DNA of 12,385 nt. It comes from Actinomycetota bacterium (GTDB lineage: Bacteria; Actinomycetota; Actinomycetes; Propionibacteriales; Nocardioidaceae). A program made the position numbers and the translations under genes. Below the pieces are notes generated by a model. The model saw only the letters and a program-made list of their open reading frames with translations, was not told where the DNA came from and ran no database searches. Location of the stretch: contig WLIH01000021.1 of the NCBI GenBank assembly GCA_009702305.1, positions 1-12,385 of the forward strand. The letters are read 5' to 3'. Position 1 is the stretch's first letter; the number at the start of each line of letters is the position of its first letter. Positions 6,851 to 12,385 of the stretch are shown here, one piece after another.

Positions 6851-7696
6851 ATGGAGTTCACCTCGGTCCGGGCTGAGCAGCGTTACGCGGCTCTGGTGCG
6901 TGCCGCGGCCGAAACGGTCGTCGGGTTGGACTTCGACGGCACCCTGTCGCCGATCGTCGACGACCCGGAGCAGGCGCACATCCACCCCGGTGCGAGGGAG
7001 GTGCTCGTCGACCTGGCGGCTCAGGTCGCAGCGGTCGCCGTCGTCACCGGTCGCCCCGCGCGGCAGGCCCTCGACCTGGGTGGGCTCGAGGAGGTCGGCA
7101 ACGCCATCGGCGCGAGCGGCAAGGAGCTCTACCTGTTCGGCCAGTACGGCAACGAGCGCTGGAGCTCCAGCAACCACCGGGTGATCGGCCCGCGTCCGCC
7201 GCACGGGCTCGCGACCTTCCTGCGAGACCTCGCGCGCACGCTGCGCCAGGCCGGTGCCGCCGGCGCCTTCGTGGAGGAGAAGGGGTTGGCGGTCGCGGTG
7301 CACACCCGGCGCCTGGCCGAGCCGGAGGCGGCGTTCGAGCGGCTCCTCCCCGCACTGCGCACGCTGGCCAGCCAGCACGACCTCGTCGTCGAGCCGGGTC
7401 GCAACGTGATCGAGGTGCGCTCCGCCGGGATGCACAAGGGCCTGGTGGTGGAGCGGTTGGCCGAGGAGCTGGGGGCCGGCGGTTTCCTGTTCGCGGGCGA
7501 CGACCTCGGTGACGTGGAGGCGTTCGAGGCGGTGGCCGTCCTCGATCGCGCCGGTCTCGCGACCCTGCGCGTCTGCTCGGCCTCCGATGAGGAGAGCGCG
7601 CTGGTGCCCCTGTCGGACGTGCTGGTCAAGGGTCCCGAGGGGGTCCTCGGGCTGCTCGCCCAGCTCACCGCCGATGCACGCGATCTGCGGGCTTGA
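6851..7696 (+). CDS. otsB: Trehalose-6-phosphate phosphatase (OtsB-type HAD enzyme)
   Basis: A 281-residue HAD-superfamily phosphatase that removes phosphate from trehalose 6-phosphate in the OtsA-OtsB pathway, in the cytoplasm. Motif I is DFDGT (27-31, nucleophile D27, acid/base D29), motif II VVTGR (64-68), and the OtsB-typical GQYGNERW (97-104) follows. The motif III lysine is in GMHKG (K196), and motif IV is GDDLGD (216-221) where many OtsB proteins have GDDxTD. The cap domain lies about 105-190. The ATG at 6851 starts the conserved region closely. A TTG at 6839 is in frame, and neither has a convincing ribosome binding site, so the start is uncertain by four codons. No otsA is adjacent in the window. 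A strong hairpin follows at 7701. Confidence 0.9.
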   Translation: MEFTSVRAEQRYAALVRAAAETVVGLDFDGTLSPIVDDPEQAHIHPGAREVLVDLAAQVAAVAVVTGRPARQALDLGGLEEVGNAIGASGKELYLFGQYGNERWSSSNHRVIGPRPPHGLATFLRDLARTLRQAGAAGAFVEEKGLAVAVHTRRLAEPEAAFERLLPALRTLASQHDLVVEPGRNVIEVRSAGMHKGLVVERLAEELGAGGFLFAGDDLGDVEAFEAVAVLDRAGLATLRVCSASDEESALVPLSDVLVKGPEGVLGLLAQLTADARDLRA

Positions 7697-7700
7697 CGCG

Positions 7701-7737
7701 ACTGAGCCGCCCGACCCCAAGGGTCGGGCGGCTCAGT
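7701..7737. terminator. Bidirectional 17-bp hairpin between convergent genes
   Basis: The arms 7701-7717 and 7721-7737 are perfectly complementary over 17 base pairs around a CAA loop. The stem starts 4 bases after the otsB stop and ends 16 bases before the stop of the secreted-protein gene on the other strand. No run of T follows on either side, as usual for actinobacterial terminators. It can serve both transcripts. Confidence 0.85.
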
Positions 7738-7753
7738 GCGTCGTCGTTCGGAC

Positions 7754-9076
7754 TCAGCCCACGATGCGGTGGGGACCCGTGGGCGGGTTGACGACACCGC
7801 CGCCGCCACCGCCGGACGTCACCGTGACGCTGAAGGTCCGCGAGGTCGCGGCGGAGTTCTGACGGTTGCCGGGCACCAGCACGCGGTACTGCTGGCGGCC
7901 CGTGGCATTGGTCGGGACCGCGATGGAGAAGCCACCCGACTTGCTGCTGCTGCCCGACGTGACGATGCTCCAGGAGCCGCCGGTCTTGCGCTGCACGCGG
8001 ACGGCGGTGCGCCCGCGGGGGCTGACCTTGCCGCTCACCGCGAAGGCGTTGCCGCTGGCGACGCGAGACGCGGTGCTGCGGGCGGAGACGGCGTAGCGGA
8101 CGGTGAAGTTCACCCAGTCAGACGAGCTGCTCTGGAGATCGTCGGTGCCCAGCACCCGCAGGCGGTAGGCGCCGGAGCCGCTCGGGCGGCGGGTGAAGGT
8201 CACCGTGCCCTGGTCGTCGAGCCGGCCCGTGGCGATCTGCTTCACACCGCGCCCTGCACGCTGCGCCTCCAGGGCCACCGCGGCGCCGGCGAGAGAGCCG
8301 AAGTCGGAGGTGGCGCTGCCGGAGATCTTGAGCTGGTCGCCGATGGTGATGCTGCGATCGGCGATCGACATGGAGCTGACGGTCTTGAATCCCTCGAGGT
8401 CGAATCGACGGTCGGTCTTCGCCGTCGTGATCCGCATGTCGTCCATGAGGAAGGCCGCACTGTTGCACCCGAAGAGGAAGCCGACCTCGGCGCCGTCGCC
8501 GTTGCCGCCGTTGCCCTCGGTGAAGGCCGCCAACGTCGCCAGACGAGCGCCGCCGGTCTCCGCGTCCTCGACGCCCTCGGCGCTGAAGTGGCGCCAGGAG
8601 AAGCTCAGCTCGGTCGCGTCGATCCGCGTCCACTTCTTCGGGTTGTCGGACACGATCTCGGCCGTCCCGCGCCACACGCCGGTGTCGTCGGGCGCGTGGT
8701 AGCGGGCGAAGGCGAGCCCCTCCACGACGCTGGTGGAGTAGACCGCCGTCGTGATCTTCGAGGTCGTCGTCGGGTCGGGGACGTGGGCGATCGGGCCGAC
8801 CGCGCCGGTGGTGTCCTTCATCAGCCAGCCGCTCGAGCGGTAGCCGAGCGGCGCCTCGCCCGGACCCTGGACGCTGCGGAAGACCGGCGTCCCTTCGGGC
8901 GTGACGGTGGTGTCGGTGCAGTCGAGACGGACGGCTTCGAGATCGGCAGGGCCGAAGCGGTTGCCGTCGACGCGCACGATCGTGGCGCCGGCCGCCGTCG
9001 ACGGCGAGGCGACGAGGGGGACGAGGGCTGCTGGTGCGAGCAGCCCGACGAGGGCGAGTCGCGCGATGTGGGTCAT
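7754..9076 (-). CDS. Secreted protein with two Ig-like repeats, unknown function
   Basis: A 440-residue protein. Residues 1-30 are a signal peptide (MTHIARL, then a hydrophobic stretch to about residue 23), with probable cleavage near the STAAGA segment (26-31). The first part (about 32-225) is not recognised; it has two cysteines (in RLDCTD and FGCNSA) that could pair and ends with a lectin-like phrase FLMDDMRIT. Residues about 236-328 and 331-425 look like two tandem Ig-like beta domains; the second includes VSGKVSPRGRTAVRVQRK and WSIV, typical of bacterial Ig-like repeats in secreted proteins. Near the end is a run of six glycines (about 422-427) and then a short NPPTGPHRIVG tail. The ATG at 9076 has a GAGAGA ribosome binding site. 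I see no LPXTG or membrane anchor, so it is probably released or held by its beta domains. Divergent from the kinase gene. Confidence 0.85.
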   Translation of the reverse strand: MTHIARLALVGLLAPAALVPLVASPSTAAGATIVRVDGNRFGPADLEAVRLDCTDTTVTPEGTPVFRSVQGPGEAPLGYRSSGWLMKDTTGAVGPIAHVPDPTTTSKITTAVYSTSVVEGLAFARYHAPDDTGVWRGTAEIVSDNPKKWTRIDATELSFSWRHFSAEGVEDAETGGARLATLAAFTEGNGGNGDGAEVGFLFGCNSAAFLMDDMRITTAKTDRRFDLEGFKTVSSMSIADRSITIGDQLKISGSATSDFGSLAGAAVALEAQRAGRGVKQIATGRLDDQGTVTFTRRPSGSGAYRLRVLGTDDLQSSSSDWVNFTVRYAVSARSTASRVASGNAFAVSGKVSPRGRTAVRVQRKTGGSWSIVTSGSSSKSGGFSIAVPTNATGRQQYRVLVPGNRQNSAATSRTFSVTVTSGGGGGGVVNPPTGPHRIVG

Positions 9077-9138
9077 GGTCTCTCTCAGTTCGTACGGCGG
9101 CTGGGGTTGCCGCGTGTCTTACCCAGCCCGACGGCGGC

Positions 9139-9144
9139 TAATCT
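9139..9144 (+). promoter_or_regulatory. Weak -10 candidate for the kinase gene
   Basis: TAATCT matches TANNNT, with transcription then starting near 9151 and a leader of about 30 bases that contains the AGAGGGGA ribosome binding site (9169-9176). The -35 region is not convincing. Confidence 0.3.
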
Positions 9145-9181
9145 CTGCGCAGCGGTCACGGGATCCGCAGAGGGGACGGAC

Positions 9182-11114
<1,933 letters not shown>

Positions 11115-11116
<2 letters not shown>

Positions 11117-11132
11117 CCGCGGGCGAGCGGTC
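11115..11132 (+). terminator. Hairpin at the kinase stop codon
   Basis: GACCGC (11115-11120) pairs with GCGGTC (11127-11132) over six GC-rich base pairs around GGGCGA; the left arm includes the last two bases of the TGA. A second stem follows at once (CACATCG 11133-11139 with CGATGTG 11146-11152). The pair may stop kinase transcription before the thrC promoter; there is no T-tract. Confidence 0.4.
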
Positions 11133-11159
11133 CACATCGCGGAATCGATGTGCACATCG
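11133..11159. promoter_or_regulatory. Three CACATCG half-sites; 14-bp perfect palindrome
   Basis: CGATGTGCACATCG (11146-11159) is a perfect 14-bp palindrome, and a further CACATCG copy sits at 11133-11139. The palindrome lies about 14 to 27 bases before the -10 box at 11173, so it covers the -35 region of the thrC promoter; a regulator bound there would block RNA polymerase. It may instead be part of the kinase terminator, since the outer and middle copies can form a stem. The regulator is unknown. Confidence 0.4.
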
Positions 11160-11172
11160 TGAGACGCCGCCG

Positions 11173-11178
11173 TAGAGT
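11173..11178 (+). promoter_or_regulatory. -10 box for the riboswitch-thrC transcript
   Basis: TAGAGT, the same hexamer as in the DUF3263 promoter. It places transcription start near 11184-11186, directly before the first base of the riboswitch P1 stem (11188). The fit between promoter and riboswitch boundary supports both. No good -35 is seen at the expected position, which the palindrome occupies. Confidence 0.5.
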
Positions 11179-11187
11179 TGCCGACAG

Positions 11188-11326
11188 CTCATCAAGAGGG
11201 ACTGAGGGTACGGCCCAGTGAAGTCCCGGCAACCGCCGCGAGCCCCCTGCTCGGTCCATGACCGTCGCAGTCGCGGAAACGGTGCTAATTCCGGCCCGGT
11301 GCGAAGGACGCGCCGGGGAAGATGAG
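11188..11326 (+). promoter_or_regulatory. SAM-I (S-box) riboswitch
   Basis: The conserved S-box core is present in order. P1 is CTCATC (11188-11193) with GATGAG (11321-11326), followed by AAGAGGGAC, the P2 stem GGGAC/GTCCC, an inner GGG/CCC stem, the kink-turn bases AGTGAAG and then CCCGGCAACC. P3 is CCGCGA (11236-11241) with TCGCGG (11271-11276), enclosing an extra hairpin CGGTC-CAT-GACCG. The invariant GGTGCTAATTCC (11281-11292) leads into P4, closed by GGGGAA. The known ligand of this class is S-adenosylmethionine. The 3' strand of P1 abuts the AAGGAGG ribosome binding site (11327-11333), and there is no terminator hairpin before the gene. Control is thus probably at translation: ligand-stabilised P1 would hinder ribosome access. 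The direction of the response is inferred. Confidence 0.93.
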
Positions 11327-11338
11327 AAGGAGGATCAC

Positions 11339-12385
11339 ATGAGCGCCGTCATCACCGAGCAGGTCCCGTCCGCCGACGCGACGAGCACCGAGCCGGCCAC
11401 CCCCGGTCTGCGTGCCGGCGCCTTCGGGCACGCCACCTCGCTGACCTGCCGCGAGTGCGGGCACGAGCTCGCACTCGGGCCGCACTACGCATGTCCGGAG
11501 TGCTTCGGTCCGCTCGAGATCGCCTACGACTTCCCGGCGGTCACCCGTGAGCAGATCGAGGCCGGCCCCGCGAACATCTGGCGCTACAAGGCGCTGTTGC
11601 CGGTGCCCGACGACATCGAGCAGAGCCCCAACATGGAGCCTGGCTTCACGCGGCTGCTCAAGGCCGACAACCTCGCTCGGACCCTCGGCATCGACAACCT
11701 GTGGGTCAAGGACGACAGCACCAACCCCACCAACTCCTTCAAGGACCGGGTCGTGGCCTGCGCCCTGAGCGCCGCCACGGAGTTCCACGCCAAGGTCTTC
11801 GCCTGCCCCTCCACCGGCAACCTGGCCAACGCGGTCGCCGCAGCCGGTGCCCGGGCCGGGATCAAGACGGTCGTCTTCATCCCGAGCAACCTCGAGCAGC
11901 CCAAGCAGGTCAACTCCGCGATCTTCACCGAGTCGCTGGTCGCCGTCGAGGGCAACTACGACGACGTCAACAAGCTGGCCTCCGAGATCGCCGGCGAGGA
12001 GGACGGCTGGGCGTTCGTCAACGTCAACGTCCGTCCCTACTACGCCGAGGGCTCCAAGACCCTGGGCTACGAGATCGCCGAGCAGCTCGGCTGGCGCCTG
12101 CCCGACCAGATCGTCATCCCGGTGGCCTCCGGCTCCCAGCTGACCAAGGTGCACAAGGCCTTCCAGGAGCTGATCAAGCTCGGGCTGGTCGAGGACAAGC
12201 CCTACAAGGTCTACGGCGCGCAGGCGACCGGCTGCTCCCCGGTCTCGGTCGCCTACAAGGCCGGCGTCGACGCGATCCGCCCGGTCAAGCCCGACACGAT
12301 CGCCAAGAGTCTCGCGATCGGCAACCCCGCCGACGGCATCTACGTGCTCGACATCTGCCGTGAGACCGGTGGCGCCGTCGAGGAC
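11339..12385 (+). CDS. thrC: Threonine synthase-family PLP enzyme, Zn-ribbon type (3' end missing)
   Basis: The frame is open from ATG 11339, after the AAGGAGG ribosome binding site, to the last base, giving 349 residues without a stop. Residues 37-55 contain two CxxC pairs (TCREC at 36-40 and ACPEC at 51-55), a probable small zinc ribbon. The PLP lysine is K136 in TNSFKDR (131-137), and the phosphate-recognition region STGNLANA is at 158-165. Threonine synthase converts O-phospho-L-homoserine to threonine. The family match is clear, but the segment PVASGSQLTK (261-270), which faces the cofactor phosphate, differs from the PVGNAGNI form in common actinobacterial ThrC, so it may be a paralogue with a related reaction. 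The remaining C-terminal part (about 80 residues) lies outside. The SAM-I riboswitch before it ties the gene to methionine/SAM status. Confidence 0.9.
   Translation, partial: MSAVITEQVPSADATSTEPATPGLRAGAFGHATSLTCRECGHELALGPHYACPECFGPLEIAYDFPAVTREQIEAGPANIWRYKALLPVPDDIEQSPNMEPGFTRLLKADNLARTLGIDNLWVKDDSTNPTNSFKDRVVACALSAATEFHAKVFACPSTGNLANAVAAAGARAGIKTVVFIPSNLEQPKQVNSAIFTESLVAVEGNYDDVNKLASEIAGEEDGWAFVNVNVRPYYAEGSKTLGYEIAEQLGWRLPDQIVIPVASGSQLTKVHKAFQELIKLGLVEDKPYKVYGAQATGCSPVSVAYKAGVDAIRPVKPDTIAKSLAIGNPADGIYVLDICRETGGAVED

Noticed and set aside
7736..9181. Long open plus-strand frame joined in frame to the kinase gene
   Set aside because: It is antisense to the secreted-protein gene, is rich in Arg/Ala/Gly/Val typical of a high-GC shadow frame, and the kinase has its own ATG with a good ribosome binding site at 9182.

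Overview
The window is high-GC DNA with strong G/C preference at third codon positions, tightly packed genes, 4-nt stop/start overlaps and several starts that look leaderless. The gene set (a DUF3263 and LytR_C pair, an Hanks-type kinase, trehalose phosphatase, a Zn-ribbon threonine synthase behind a SAM-I riboswitch) points to an actinobacterium. A dispersed-repeat-like element after the LytR_C gene suggests Nocardioides or a close relative. This is inferred from gene content and style; no rRNA is present. I see no mobile element, phage gene, CRISPR array or tRNA, so the region looks chromosomal.

Layout. 1-952 is the 3' end of a secreted solute-binding protein of the branched-chain amino acid ABC type. 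It converges on a TetR-family regulator (973-1560, minus). The regulator is divergent from a three-gene operon (1705-4743, plus): a two-repeat DUF1214-like protein, then two different short-chain dehydrogenases. The intervening DNA carries a 12-bp perfect palindrome that overlaps the likely operon promoter, so the regulator probably controls the operon. A Gfo/Idh/MocA oxidoreductase (4736-5758, minus) overlaps the operon tail by 8 bases.

5804-6693 is a DUF3263 plus LytR_C pair with a clear promoter. An imperfect inverted-repeat element (6694-6776) follows directly, then trehalose-6-phosphate phosphatase (6851-7696). A 17-bp perfect hairpin (7701-7737) separates that gene from a convergent secreted protein with Ig-like repeats (7754-9076, minus). 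The secreted protein is divergent from a transmembrane Ser/Thr kinase (9182-11116) that lacks PASTA repeats and has an eight-cysteine extracellular domain.

The last part (11117-12385) is the most interesting. A palindromic operator-like sequence and a -10 box are followed by a well-formed SAM-I (S-box) riboswitch that abuts the ribosome binding site of a threonine synthase homologue, which runs off the window. This puts a ThrC-family enzyme, at the threonine/methionine branch point, under S-adenosylmethionine control. Its phosphate-loop sequence also differs from ordinary ThrC.

No gap between genes exceeds about 225 bases, and the longest (11117-11338) is explained by hairpins, promoter and riboswitch.
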